Shown: in pieces, positions 42,969 to 50,316 of the stretch | Layout of the letters: the number at the start of each line of letters is the position of its first letter | Position numbering within the stretch: the stretch's first letter is position 1 | Origin: Burkholderiales bacterium | GTDB taxonomy: Bacteria > Pseudomonadota > Gammaproteobacteria > Burkholderiales > Burkholderiaceae_C | DNA length: 50,316 nucleotides | Direction of reading: 5' to 3' | Assembly (NCBI GenBank): GCA_003963075.1 | Contig: RXJV01000006.1 | Span: 1-50,316, forward strand | The notes under the pieces: model-generated | Told to the model about the DNA's origin: nothing | What the model saw: only the letters and a program-made list of their open reading frames with translations | The model's database searches: none | Program-made: the position numbers and the translations under genes

Positions 42969-44204
42969 ATGGACCTCGTGGCCTCCATCCTGGATTTCAA
43001 TGCCGGGCGCGATCCCGAGCGGCTGCAGATGAAGTTCGAGAAGATGCGGCAAAGCCCCTTCATCTTCCTGCGCGGCACCGCCCATCTCTTCCATGCGCGC
43101 GTGCAGCGCCGCGGCGTGCTCCGCAGCGCGCCGCCGGCCTGGTGCTGCGGCGACATGCACCTCGAAAACTTCGGCAGCTACAAGGGCGACAACCGGCTGG
43201 CCTATTTCGACCTCAACGACTTCGACGAGGCCGCGCTGGCACCCGCCGCCTGGGACCCGCTGCGGCTGCTGACCAGCCTGTGGCTGGCGGCCGACGAACT
43301 GCATCTGGACGCGACGCACACCCAGCGCCTGTGCCGTGCGATGACCGATGCCTATGCCGACGCGCTGGCGGCCGGCAAGGCCTACTGGCTGGAGCGCGAG
43401 ACCGCCACCGGCGCGGTGCGCGAACTGCTGGACCAGGTCGGCCTGCGCAAGCGTGCCGATTTCCTGGCCCGGCGCTGCGCGGCGCCAAACCGATCCGGCC
43501 GCTACCACCGCCTGGAGATCGACGGCCAGCGTGCGCTGGCGGCGAGCAAGCCGCAGAAGCAGCGCGTCAGCGAATTCATGCAGGGCTTCGCGCAGACCCA
43601 GCCCGACCCGCGCTTCTTCGAGGTGCTGGACGTCGCGCGGCGCATCGCCGGGACCGGCAGCCTTGGCTTGGAGCGCTACGTCATCCTGGTGCGCGGCAAG
43701 GGCGTGGCCGGCGGCCAGTACCTGCTGGACCTGAAGCAGATCCTGCCGTCGGTGCTGGCGCCGGCCGGTGGCTGCCGGCAGCCCAAGTTCGGCGATGCCG
43801 CACAGCGCCTGGTCGCGGTGCAGCAGCGGATGCAGGCGGTGAGCATGGCTTTCCTGCATGCGGTGAGGCTCGACGGCCAGCCCTATGTGCTGCGCGGGCT
43901 GCAGCCCAGCGAGGACAGGCTCGACCTGGCCGCGCTGTCGAAGCACGGGCATGCGTTGGCCGACAGCCTGGGCACGATGGGGCGGCTGATGGCCTGGGCG
44001 CAGCTGCGCTCCGCGGGCCGGCAGGGCTCCGCCACGGCGGACGAACTGATCGACTTCGGCCGGCGCGGCGCCGGCGATGGCAAATGGCGCGACCGCCTCG
44101 TGGCGCTGGCGCGCGCGACCGCCGAGCAGACGCGCAAGGACTGGGCCGCCTATTGCCGCGCCTACGACCAGGGTGGCTTCCGGGTGGCCGAGCTTGGCCG
44201 CTGA
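42969..44204 (+). CDS. DUF2252 family protein (predicted kinase-like fold)
   Basis: A 411-residue protein of unknown function. FIFLRGTAHLFHA, CCGDMHLENFGSYKG and AYFDLNDFDEAALAP are the hallmark blocks; the last two resemble the HxDxxxxN and DFD elements of aminoglycoside-kinase-like enzymes, so it may phosphorylate a small molecule or protein. ATG 42969 lies 1 base after the patatin gene stop. Its stop overlaps the SulP gene. Such a patatin-DUF3734/DUF2252 pair suggests a shared lipid-related task, an inference from adjacency. Confidence 0.93.
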   Translation: MDLVASILDFNAGRDPERLQMKFEKMRQSPFIFLRGTAHLFHARVQRRGVLRSAPPAWCCGDMHLENFGSYKGDNRLAYFDLNDFDEAALAPAAWDPLRLLTSLWLAADELHLDATHTQRLCRAMTDAYADALAAGKAYWLERETATGAVRELLDQVGLRKRADFLARRCAAPNRSGRYHRLEIDGQRALAASKPQKQRVSEFMQGFAQTQPDPRFFEVLDVARRIAGTGSLGLERYVILVRGKGVAGGQYLLDLKQILPSVLAPAGGCRQPKFGDAAQRLVAVQQRMQAVSMAFLHAVRLDGQPYVLRGLQPSEDRLDLAALSKHGHALADSLGTMGRLMAWAQLRSAGRQGSATADELIDFGRRGAGDGKWRDRLVALARATAEQTRKDWAAYCRAYDQGGFRVAELGR

Positions 44205-45834
44205 CGCGACCCGCCGCGGCTGGCGTGCCGACCTGACCGCCGGCCTGTGCGTGGCCGGCCTGCTGCTGCCCGAGGGTGTGGCCTATGCCGGCCTGGCGGG
44301 GCTGCCGGTGGCCCACGCGTTCGCGGCGGCACTGGTGGGCCTGTTGGTCTATGCCCTGCTCGGCCGCAGCCGCGACGCCATCGTCGCGCCGACCTCGTCC
44401 AGCGCCAGCCTGGCCGCTGCGGCCGCCGCGGGCCTGGCCGGCATCGCGCCGACCGAGGCCCTGCTGGCACTCACGCTGGCGGCCGGCGCGGTGCTGCTGG
44501 CGCTCGCGGCGGCGCGGCAGGGCCAGCTGTCGGCCTTCGTGTCCCGGCCGGTGCTGCGGGGCTTCGCGTTCGCGCTGGCGATCACCATCGTGATCCGCCA
44601 ATTGCCGGATGTGCTCGGCCTGCATCCGCCGCCGGGCCTGGCCGTGCTGCAACTGCTGGCCTGGGTGCTGGCCCATGCGGCCGAGTGGCAGCTGCCGAGC
44701 CTGCTGGTGGCCCTGGCCGCCGGCGGGCTGATCGCCTGGCTGCGGCGCTGGCCGAGCTGGCCGGCTTCGCTGATCGCCCTGGTGGCGGCCATCATCGCGA
44801 CGCGGCTGCTGGACCTGCGCGGCGTGGGCGTCGAGATGGTCGGCACGGTGGCGGCGCCGGGCTTTGCGCCGCATCTGCCGGACCTGGGCCGCGACGCCTG
44901 GCTGCGCGTCGCCGAGCTGGCGGTCGGCCTGGTGGTGCTGCTGTTCGCCGAGTCCTGGGGCAGCATGCGCGCGCTGGCCCTGCAGCGGGGCGACACGCTG
45001 AATGCCAACCGCGAGTTGCTGGCCCTTGGCGCGGCCAATCTCGCCAGCGGGCTGCTGCAGGGCATGCCGGTCGGCGCGGGCTTCTCGGCCAGCGCGGCCA
45101 ATCACGGTGCCGGCGCGCAGAGCCGCCGTGCAGGGGCCATCGCCTGCGGGGTGCTGGGCCTGGCGATCGCGGTGGCGCTCCCGGCGCTGCAGTGGCTGCC
45201 GCGGCCGGTGCTGGGCGTGGCCGTCATCGCGGCGCTGTGGCATGCGCTGTCCCCGGCGCCCCTGGTGGCCACCTGGCGGCTCGGGCGCGACCGGCTGCTC
45301 GTCGCCGGGGCCGTGGTCGCGGTGCTGGCGCTCGGCCTGCTGCACGGCATGCTGGCGGCCGTCGCGCTGTCCATCGTCGAGGCCTTGCGCCGCTTCAGCC
45401 AGCCGGTGCTGCATGAGCTGGCCGCGTTGCCGGGCACGCGCAATTTCGTCAACCGCCCGGAGCATCCGGACGCGGTGCCGGTGCCGGGGGCCCTGATCCT
45501 GCGGCCGCAGGAGCCGCTGTTCTTTGCGAGTGCCGAACGCGTGATGGCCGAGGCCGCGGCGCAACTGGCCGCCCGTGGTGCCGCCACGCTGGTGCTGAGC
45601 CTGGAAGAAAGCGGCGACCTCGACAGCACGGCCCTGGAATGCCTGCTGGAGCTGGACCGCCGGCTACAGGATCGCGGCCAGCGCCTGCTGCTGGCGCGGG
45701 TGAAGGAGCCGGTGCGGGCGCTGCTGGCGCGCAGCGCGCCCGATGGCCTGGGGCGGCCCGAAGGCCTGTTCTGGAGCGTGGCCGACGCCGCCGACAGCCT
45801 GGCCGGCGCGTCCCGGCCGGAGTCGGGCGCATGA
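44194..45834 (+). CDS. SulP-family anion transporter with STAS domain
   Basis: A protein of about 546 residues with 10-12 transmembrane helices and a C-terminal STAS domain. LTAGLCVAGLLLPEGVAYAG is the conserved first helix, GMPVGAGFSASAANHGAGAQ holds the SulP motif near the substrate site, and the STAS part (about 425-530) includes the nucleotide-site-like VLSLEESGDLDSTALECL. The anion could be sulfate, bicarbonate or an organic acid. TTG 44194 is chosen as start; GTG 44173 is possible, and both overlap the DUF2252 gene. A weak 6-bp hairpin (45839-45857) lies after the stop. Confidence 0.9.
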   Translation: MAADATRRGWRADLTAGLCVAGLLLPEGVAYAGLAGLPVAHAFAAALVGLLVYALLGRSRDAIVAPTSSSASLAAAAAAGLAGIAPTEALLALTLAAGAVLLALAAARQGQLSAFVSRPVLRGFAFALAITIVIRQLPDVLGLHPPPGLAVLQLLAWVLAHAAEWQLPSLLVALAAGGLIAWLRRWPSWPASLIALVAAIIATRLLDLRGVGVEMVGTVAAPGFAPHLPDLGRDAWLRVAELAVGLVVLLFAESWGSMRALALQRGDTLNANRELLALGAANLASGLLQGMPVGAGFSASAANHGAGAQSRRAGAIACGVLGLAIAVALPALQWLPRPVLGVAVIAALWHALSPAPLVATWRLGRDRLLVAGAVVAVLALGLLHGMLAAVALSIVEALRRFSQPVLHELAALPGTRNFVNRPEHPDAVPVPGALILRPQEPLFFASAERVMAEAAAQLAARGAATLVLSLEESGDLDSTALECLLELDRRLQDRGQRLLLARVKEPVRALLARSAPDGLGRPEGLFWSVADAADSLAGASRPESGA

Positions 45835-45885
45835 TGCGGCGCCCTCGGTGCGGGCGCTGAGACGCCGGCCCCCGCCGCGCTGCGC

Positions 45886-46419
45886 TCAGCCGCTGTTGCC
45901 CTTGCCCGCCTGCGCCAGCACGTGCAGCTTCTGCACCGTGGCCCAGTTGCGCGTCGTGCCGTGGTCGCCGAGCCGCTGCAGCAACTGCTGGCCGGCGCGG
46001 CTTGCAAGGATGCCGTGGGCACACCAGAGGTAGGCCGCATGTGGCGTGACGACGAGGCGTTCCTCACCCTGCGGCTCGACACCGGCGGCTGCGCGCAGGG
46101 CAGCCGCATCGCTGGTGATGATCACCAGCAGGCGGCTCGGGTCATCGGCCTCGGCGATGCCGTGCGCAGCGGCGATGGCGGCCCACTCGTCGGCGGTTTT
46201 GATGATGACGGCGGCGTCAACGCCCAGGCGCTCGGCCACGGCGCGGCGGAGGGTGGCGGCGCCGAGCCGGCGCTTCACGTCGAACACCGCATTGCCACTG
46301 TTCAGCAGGGTGCGCACCTGCGTGGCGCCGAGCTCGGTGAGCAGGGTCGTCAGGTCAGCCATCGCGAGGCGCTTGGCACGGCCGACATTGATGCCGCGCC
46401 AAAGGGCGATGCAGCGCAT
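45886..46419 (-). CDS. DUF1697 family protein
   Basis: A 177-residue cytoplasmic protein of the DUF1697 family. MRCIALWRGINVGRAKRLAM at the N-terminus and VRTLLNSGNAVFD are diagnostic of the family, which has two ferredoxin-like domains and no assigned function. It is convergent with the SulP gene (51 bases between stops) and stands alone. Confidence 0.93.
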   Translation of the reverse strand: MRCIALWRGINVGRAKRLAMADLTTLLTELGATQVRTLLNSGNAVFDVKRRLGAATLRRAVAERLGVDAAVIIKTADEWAAIAAAHGIAEADDPSRLLVIITSDAAALRAAAGVEPQGEERLVVTPHAAYLWCAHGILASRAGQQLLQRLGDHGTTRNWATVQKLHVLAQAGKGNSG

Positions 46420-46788
46420 GCTCGGCCCGCCCGGCGGGCGACCCGCCGGCCCGGCCTGAGTGCTGCGAGGTTGCGCCCGCCGCGTCTGGCCTGCAACGAG
46501 GTGATCACTTCGGCGGGGGCGCAGAGCGCCAGGCCGTGGGCGCGGGGGGCCGGCAGGCCTGGAGCGGCGGCGTGGCCGAGCGGCTGCAGCACGGTGGCCG
46601 GGAATGCTGTGGTGTCCATGCCCGCAGTTTGCGCCAGTGCGCGCGCAGGGCGGACCGGTTCATGCCCGCAGGTCGACAGGGCCCAGGACCGTGGCCCCGA
46701 TGTCGTCATTGTCAACAGCAGACGGGGCTTGCCAACCCTGACACCCGCGAGTTAGCGTGACACCTCAATAAGATGACAGGGTAGGTTG
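46420..46788. other. Non-coding interval, 369 bases
   Basis: This stretch separates the DUF1697 gene (minus) from the solute-binding-protein gene (plus), so it must hold divergent promoters. I found no convincing gene: the minus-strand frame at 46350-46715 has no recognisable protein features and runs into DUF1697. The first 40 bases contain GC-rich inverted stretches (CCGCCCGGCGGGCG). The final 60 bases are notably A/T-richer. Confidence 0.5.
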
Positions 46789-47610
46789 ATGCGCCACGGT
46801 CTGTCTCTCATTTGCATTCGATGGGGGCTTGCCCTGCTGCTGGGCGGGCTGTCAGCAGCGGCAACGGCCCAGGCCCCGACGGGCTGCAAGGTCCTCACGG
46901 CCTCGGGCAATCCGCAGTACCCGCCCTTCATCTGGCGCAACCCGGACAACGATGCCCGGCTCGACGGCGCGGTGGCCGAATTGATGGAATGGCTGGGCCG
47001 CGAAATCGGCGTGACCATCGAGCTGCGCTATGTGGGCAACTGGGCGCGGGTTCAGGAGGAGATGCGGGCCGGCCGCGTCGACTTGCTCGCTGGGGCGTTC
47101 TTCGCGCTGTCACGCACCGAGTACATGGACTACGCGATACCGTCCTTGATGGACACGCGCTCGGTGATCATCCAGCGCGAGGGTGCGACCTTCCCCTACC
47201 AGCGCTGGGAAGACCTGATCTCCCGCAAGGGCCTGACCGTCACCAACAAGAGCTTCGGCCAGGCCTTCGACCGCTTTGCCAGCGAATCGCTGAGCCTGTC
47301 AACGGTCAGCACCCTGGATCAGGCGCTGCAGATGCTTGAGCGCGGCCGGGCCGATTACATCGTCTACGAGGACGGCCCGGCCGAGGCCTTCATCTCCCGC
47401 TTGGGGCTTCGCAAGCTGCGTCTGTTGCCCACGGCTCTGGTCCAGGAGCCGCTCTATATGACGATCTCGCACCGCTCGCCGTGCAACACGCCGGAACTGC
47501 GCGGGGCGCTGACCCGCGCGATGTTCAAGCTGCGCCAGAACAAGCTGATGCCGGGTTTCATCGAGCGCGGCGCGCAGCTCTGGAAGGAGCAGGAACGCAG
47601 GGGGCTGTGA
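46789..47610 (+). CDS. Periplasmic solute-binding protein (SBP_bac_3 family)
   Basis: A 273-residue exported protein. A signal peptide (about residues 1-27, WGLALLLGGLSAAATAQA) is followed by the amino-acid-type binding fold with VLTASGNPQYPPFIW, the VAELMEWLGREIGVTIELRY domain and GRVDLLAGAFFALSRTEYM, a typical lobe-2 segment. No ABC permease or ATPase genes are adjacent, so it may be an orphan binding protein or a sensory partner. It differs from polar-amino-acid proteins in lacking an obvious Arg/Asp ligand pair that I can assign. ATG 46789 is used; a TTG precedes it in frame. It is convergent with prlC (16 bases between stops). Confidence 0.9.
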   Translation: MRHGLSLICIRWGLALLLGGLSAAATAQAPTGCKVLTASGNPQYPPFIWRNPDNDARLDGAVAELMEWLGREIGVTIELRYVGNWARVQEEMRAGRVDLLAGAFFALSRTEYMDYAIPSLMDTRSVIIQREGATFPYQRWEDLISRKGLTVTNKSFGQAFDRFASESLSLSTVSTLDQALQMLERGRADYIVYEDGPAEAFISRLGLRKLRLLPTALVQEPLYMTISHRSPCNTPELRGALTRAMFKLRQNKLMPGFIERGAQLWKEQERRGL

Positions 47611-47626
47611 CTGGCCGCGGCGGCAC

Positions 47627-49648
47627 TCAGGCCATGCCCTGGTGGCGCAGCAGCGCGTCGATCTTCGGCTCGCGGCCGCGGAAGGCCTTGAAGTTGTCGA
47701 TCGCGTCGCGCGCGCCGCCCTGTTCCAGCACCTCGCGCAGGAAGCGCCGGCCGGTGGCGGCGTTGAACACGCCTTCCTCCTCGAACGCGCTCCAGGCGTC
47801 GGCGCTGAGCAGCTCGGCCCATTTGTAGCTGTAGTAGCCGGCCGCATAGCCGCCCGCGAAGATGTGCGAGAAGCTGTGCTGGAAGCGGTTGAAGGCGGGC
47901 GGGATCAGCACGGCCACTTCGGCGCGCACTTCGTCCAGCAGCTTCTGCACATCGGCCTCGGCGCCGGGTTCGCCATGCAGCCGCATGTCGAACAGCGCGA
48001 ACTCGATCTGGCGCAGCGTCATCAGCCCGCTCTGGAAGTTCTTGGCCGCCAGCATCTTGTCGAACAGCTCGCGCGGCAGCGGCTCGCCGCTGTCGACATG
48101 GCCGCTCAGCTGCTGCAGCACCTCCCACTCCCAGCAGAAGTTCTCCATGAACTGGCTGGGCAGCTCGACGGCGTCCCATTCCACGCCGGAGATGCCGGAC
48201 ACACCCAGGTCGTTGACCTGGGTGAGCATGTGGTGCAGGCCGTGGCCGAATTCGTGGAAGAGGGTGATGACGTCGTCATGCGTCAGCAGGGCCGGCTTGT
48301 CGCCGACCGGAGAGGCGAAGTTGCAGACCAGTTGAGCCACCGGCAGCTGCTGCTCGCGAACCCCGTTGATCTCGGGCTTGAGCCAGCGGCTGCGCACGTC
48401 GTCCATCCACGCGCCGGGGCGCTTGCCGGGCCGGGCGTAGAGGTCGAGGTAAAAGCTGGCGATCTTCTCGCCGCCGCGGCGCAGTTCGTAGAACTTGACG
48501 CTGTCGTGCCAGACCGAGGCCGGCGCCTCGGTGATGCTCACGTCGAACAGCCGCTCGATGATCGAGAACAGGCCGGCGACGACGCGCGGGGCGGTGAAGT
48601 ACTGCTTCACGGTCTGGTCGCTGAAGGCGTAGCGGGCCTCCTTGAGCTTCTCGCTCCAGTAGGACACATCCCAGCTTTCGAGCGGCGCTCCGCTGGCGAA
48701 CTCGCGCAGCTCGGCCAGGTCCTTCTCGGCGAAGGGGCGGGCACGGCGGGCCAGGTCACGCAGGAAGGCCATCACCTCGGCCGGCGACGAGGCCATCTTG
48801 GGCGCCAGCGACACCTCGGCGAAGCTGGCATAGCCCAGCAGCCGGGCCTCTTCCTGGCGCAGCGCGACGATCTCGCGCATCGCCGCGCTGTTGTCCCACT
48901 CGGGCTTGCTGCCCGCCTCCAGCACCTCGCTGGCCCGGGTCACATAGGCACGGTACAGCCGCTCGCGCAGCGCGCGGTTCTCGGCGTACTGCATGACCGG
49001 CAGGTAGACCGGGAAGTGCAGCGTCAGCTTGTGGCCGCCGTCGTCCAGCCGCGTGGCGTCCAGCACGTCCTGCGGCACGCCGGCCAGTTCCTCGGTGCTG
49101 GCGATGTAGGACCAGCCGTCGGTGGCGTCCAGCACATGCTCGCTGAACTGCTGTTGCAGCTCGGCGCTGCGCTCCTGGATCGCGGCGAAGCGCTCGCGGG
49201 CTTCGCCCTGCAGCTCGGCGCCGGACAGCACGAAGTCGCGGATCGCGTGCTTGAGCAGCTGCTGGCGCGCGGCAGGCAATGCCGCGCCCTGGGCTGTCAG
49301 CACCGCCTTGTACTTGGCGAACAGCGCCTCGTTGGCACCCATCGCGGTGCTGAACTCGGTGACGGCCGGCAGCATCGCGTTGTAGGCCTCGCGCAGTGCC
49401 GGTGTGTCGGCCACGGCGTTGAGGTGGCCGACGGCGCCCCAGGCGGCGCCCAGGCGCTCGGAGGCCGTGTCGAGGATGCCCGACAGACGGTCGTAGTCGG
49501 CCGGAGTCTCGGGTTTGACGGCTTCATCGAGGGCTGCCTGCGCGGCGACCAGCAGCTCTTGAATGGCGGGCTGGACGTGTTCGGGCCGGATGGCCGCGAA
49601 GTCGGGCAGGGCGGCGGTGGAGAGCAGGGGGTTCGTCATCTCGGTCAT
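47627..49648 (-). CDS. prlC: Oligopeptidase A (M3 metallopeptidase)
   Basis: A 673-residue cytoplasmic zinc peptidase that degrades signal peptides and other short peptides. It starts MTEMTNPLL, close to the E. coli opening MTNPLL. The zinc motif HEFGHGLHHML lies at about residues 465-475, with the third-ligand Glu expected about 25 residues downstream (GVEWDAVELPSQFMENF). The downstream FSHIFAGGYAAGYYSYKWAE block is the M3 family substrate region. ATG 49648 gives a CCGAG-like site 9 bases upstream; ATG 49639 (MTNPLL) is equally plausible. It lies downstream of folD in the same direction. Confidence 0.95.
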   Translation of the reverse strand: MTEMTNPLLSTAALPDFAAIRPEHVQPAIQELLVAAQAALDEAVKPETPADYDRLSGILDTASERLGAAWGAVGHLNAVADTPALREAYNAMLPAVTEFSTAMGANEALFAKYKAVLTAQGAALPAARQQLLKHAIRDFVLSGAELQGEARERFAAIQERSAELQQQFSEHVLDATDGWSYIASTEELAGVPQDVLDATRLDDGGHKLTLHFPVYLPVMQYAENRALRERLYRAYVTRASEVLEAGSKPEWDNSAAMREIVALRQEEARLLGYASFAEVSLAPKMASSPAEVMAFLRDLARRARPFAEKDLAELREFASGAPLESWDVSYWSEKLKEARYAFSDQTVKQYFTAPRVVAGLFSIIERLFDVSITEAPASVWHDSVKFYELRRGGEKIASFYLDLYARPGKRPGAWMDDVRSRWLKPEINGVREQQLPVAQLVCNFASPVGDKPALLTHDDVITLFHEFGHGLHHMLTQVNDLGVSGISGVEWDAVELPSQFMENFCWEWEVLQQLSGHVDSGEPLPRELFDKMLAAKNFQSGLMTLRQIEFALFDMRLHGEPGAEADVQKLLDEVRAEVAVLIPPAFNRFQHSFSHIFAGGYAAGYYSYKWAELLSADAWSAFEEEGVFNAATGRRFLREVLEQGGARDAIDNFKAFRGREPKIDALLRHQGMA

Positions 49649-49738
49649 GTGTTGCAACTCGGGCAGTTTTCAAGCCGGACCGCGATGCGCGGCCGGACAT
49701 CGCGCGGCTGACGCCGATCCGGCTTTGCCGGGCGGACG

Positions 49739-50316
49739 TCAGCGCCCCCTTGAGGGGGCCGGCGAAGCCGGTACGGGGTGGGCTCGCTCCGCAGATTCAA
49801 GCGTGTTGACCAGCAGCATGGCAATCGTCATCGGGCCGACCCCACCCGGAACCGGGGTGATCCAACCCGCCACCTGACGGATGCCGTCGAAGTCCACGTC
49901 GCCGCAGAGCTTGCCCTCGTCGTTGCGGTTCATGCCCACGTCGATGACGACGGCGCCGGGCTTGACCATGTCGGCCGTCAGCACCTTGCGTTTGCCCACG
50001 GCGGCGACGATGACGTCGGCCTGGCGGGTCATCGCGCCGAGATCGGCCGTGCCGCTGTGGCAGACGGTGACGGTGGCGTTCGCCGCCAGCAGCATCAGCG
50101 CCATCGGCTTGCCGACGATATTGCTGCGGCCGATCACGACGGCGTGCTTGCCCTTGAGGTTGCCCATGCCGATGCTCTCCAGCATCTTCATGCAGCCATA
50201 GGGCGTGCAGGCCTTGAAGCCGGGCTCACCCACCACCAGCGCGCCGGCGCTGGCGATGTGAAAACCGTCGACGTCCTTGGCCGGCGAGATGGCCTCGATG
50301 ACCTTGTGGTCGTCGA
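49739..50316 (-). CDS. folD: Methylenetetrahydrofolate dehydrogenase/cyclohydrolase, 3' part
   Basis: The last 192 codons of bifunctional FolD, which interconverts methylene-, methenyl- and formyl-tetrahydrofolate; the 5' part lies beyond the window. [17 protein letters not shown], the NADP-binding [14 protein letters not shown] and [18 protein letters not shown] are diagnostic. The final residues [16 protein letters not shown] extend past the usual end (about ...NTLEAAER) and are encoded by a palindromic repeat at 49744-49771. Confidence 0.97.
   Translation of the reverse strand, partial: DDHKVIEAISPAKDVDGFHIASAGALVVGEPGFKACTPYGCMKMLESIGMGNLKGKHAVVIGRSNIVGKPMALMLLAANATVTVCHSGTADLGAMTRQADVIVAAVGKRKVLTADMVKPGAVVIDVGMNRNDEGKLCGDVDFDGIRQVAGWITPVPGGVGPMTIAMLLVNTLESAERAHPVPASPAPSRGR
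49744..49771. repeat. REP-like double hairpin at the end of folD
   Basis: Two adjoining stems: GCCCCC-TTGA-GGGGGC (49744-49759) and CCGGC-GAA-GCCGG (49759-49771). Such paired palindromes are scattered between genes in related Burkholderiales. Here it lies in the last codons of folD and could act as a transcript end or mRNA stabiliser. Repeat status needs the rest of the genome. Confidence 0.55.

Noticed and set aside
46350-46715. A minus-strand frame before the DUF1697 gene
   Set aside because: No domain, no convincing ribosome-binding site, Arg/Ala-rich composition and an overlap with the start of DUF1697; listed only as part of a non-coding interval.
47642-49711. A 689-codon open frame on the plus strand
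   Set aside because: It is antisense to prlC, which has the complete M3 zinc motif and family sequence. The plus-strand translation is low in complexity and has no domain.

Overview
The window reads as chromosomal DNA of a GC-rich betaproteobacterium, most likely in the order Burkholderiales (Rubrivivax/Leptothrix/Roseateles-like). This is inferred from the 23S-5S rRNA sequence, a polyhydroxyalkanoate phasin, a bacterial wax-ester synthase, betaproteobacterial-type CheZ, MtfA and FolD, and a REP-like double hairpin of the kind common in these genomes. No phage, integrase, intact insertion sequence, tRNA or CRISPR array was seen. Most genes sit in tightly packed operons with 4-bp ATGA/GTGA overlaps.

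Layout. 1-414: the 3' end of an rRNA operon (23S tail, 5S, terminator). 586-2100 (-): a methyl-accepting chemotaxis protein. 2374-5529 (+): a secreted small protein, a PhoX/PhoA-type alkaline phosphatase with an atypical nucleophile motif, and a TVP38-family membrane protein. 5663-7978 (+): an exported SAM-methyltransferase-like protein, a DUF2520 Rossmann protein and an orphan cheZ. 8038-10400: mtfA, a YbfB-type MFS carrier and a small lipoprotein. 10631-12282 (-): a YCII (DGPF-motif) protein and an ECF42-type sigma factor with a matching promoter-like sequence in front. 12324-14750 (-): ribosome-assembly GTPase RbgA and a wax ester synthase/DGAT. 14858-17829: a membrane-anchored cold-shock-domain protein, a patatin lipoprotein, a LON-N protein and a monoacylglycerol-lipase-like hydrolase. 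17913-18619 (-): phasin with promoter and terminator.

18700-26557 (+) is a compact eight-gene run: HDAC-like deacetylase, thioesterase, nitroreductase, NhaD-like antiporter, 2-hydroxyacid dehydrogenase, a secreted unknown, RmuC and an MFS carrier. 26562-37282 holds a divergently read TetR repressor and a long drug-export locus: outer-membrane factor, adaptor and RND pump, followed by an NmrA-like reductase, a methyltransferase, a MATE exporter and an ICMT-like membrane methyltransferase. Two operator-like dyads lie 36 bp apart over the promoter. 37404-40184 is a two-domain M16 peptidase. 40193-45834 is another overlapping run: cysteine-cluster protein, membrane-anchored unknown, GST, patatin-DUF3734, DUF2252 and a SulP carrier. 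The window ends with a DUF1697 protein, an amino-acid-type solute-binding protein, oligopeptidase A (prlC) and the 3' part of folD.

Functionally the window is mostly housekeeping and accessory metabolism: lipid storage and turnover (phasin, WS/DGAT, two patatins, a lipase, a thioesterase), envelope export and detoxification, and chemotaxis. I did not find a clearly new multi-gene system. The best leads are the TetR-controlled RND/MATE/methyltransferase locus with its tandem operators, the patatin-DUF3734/DUF2252/SulP run, the ECF42 module with a predicted promoter, and several unstudied secreted proteins.
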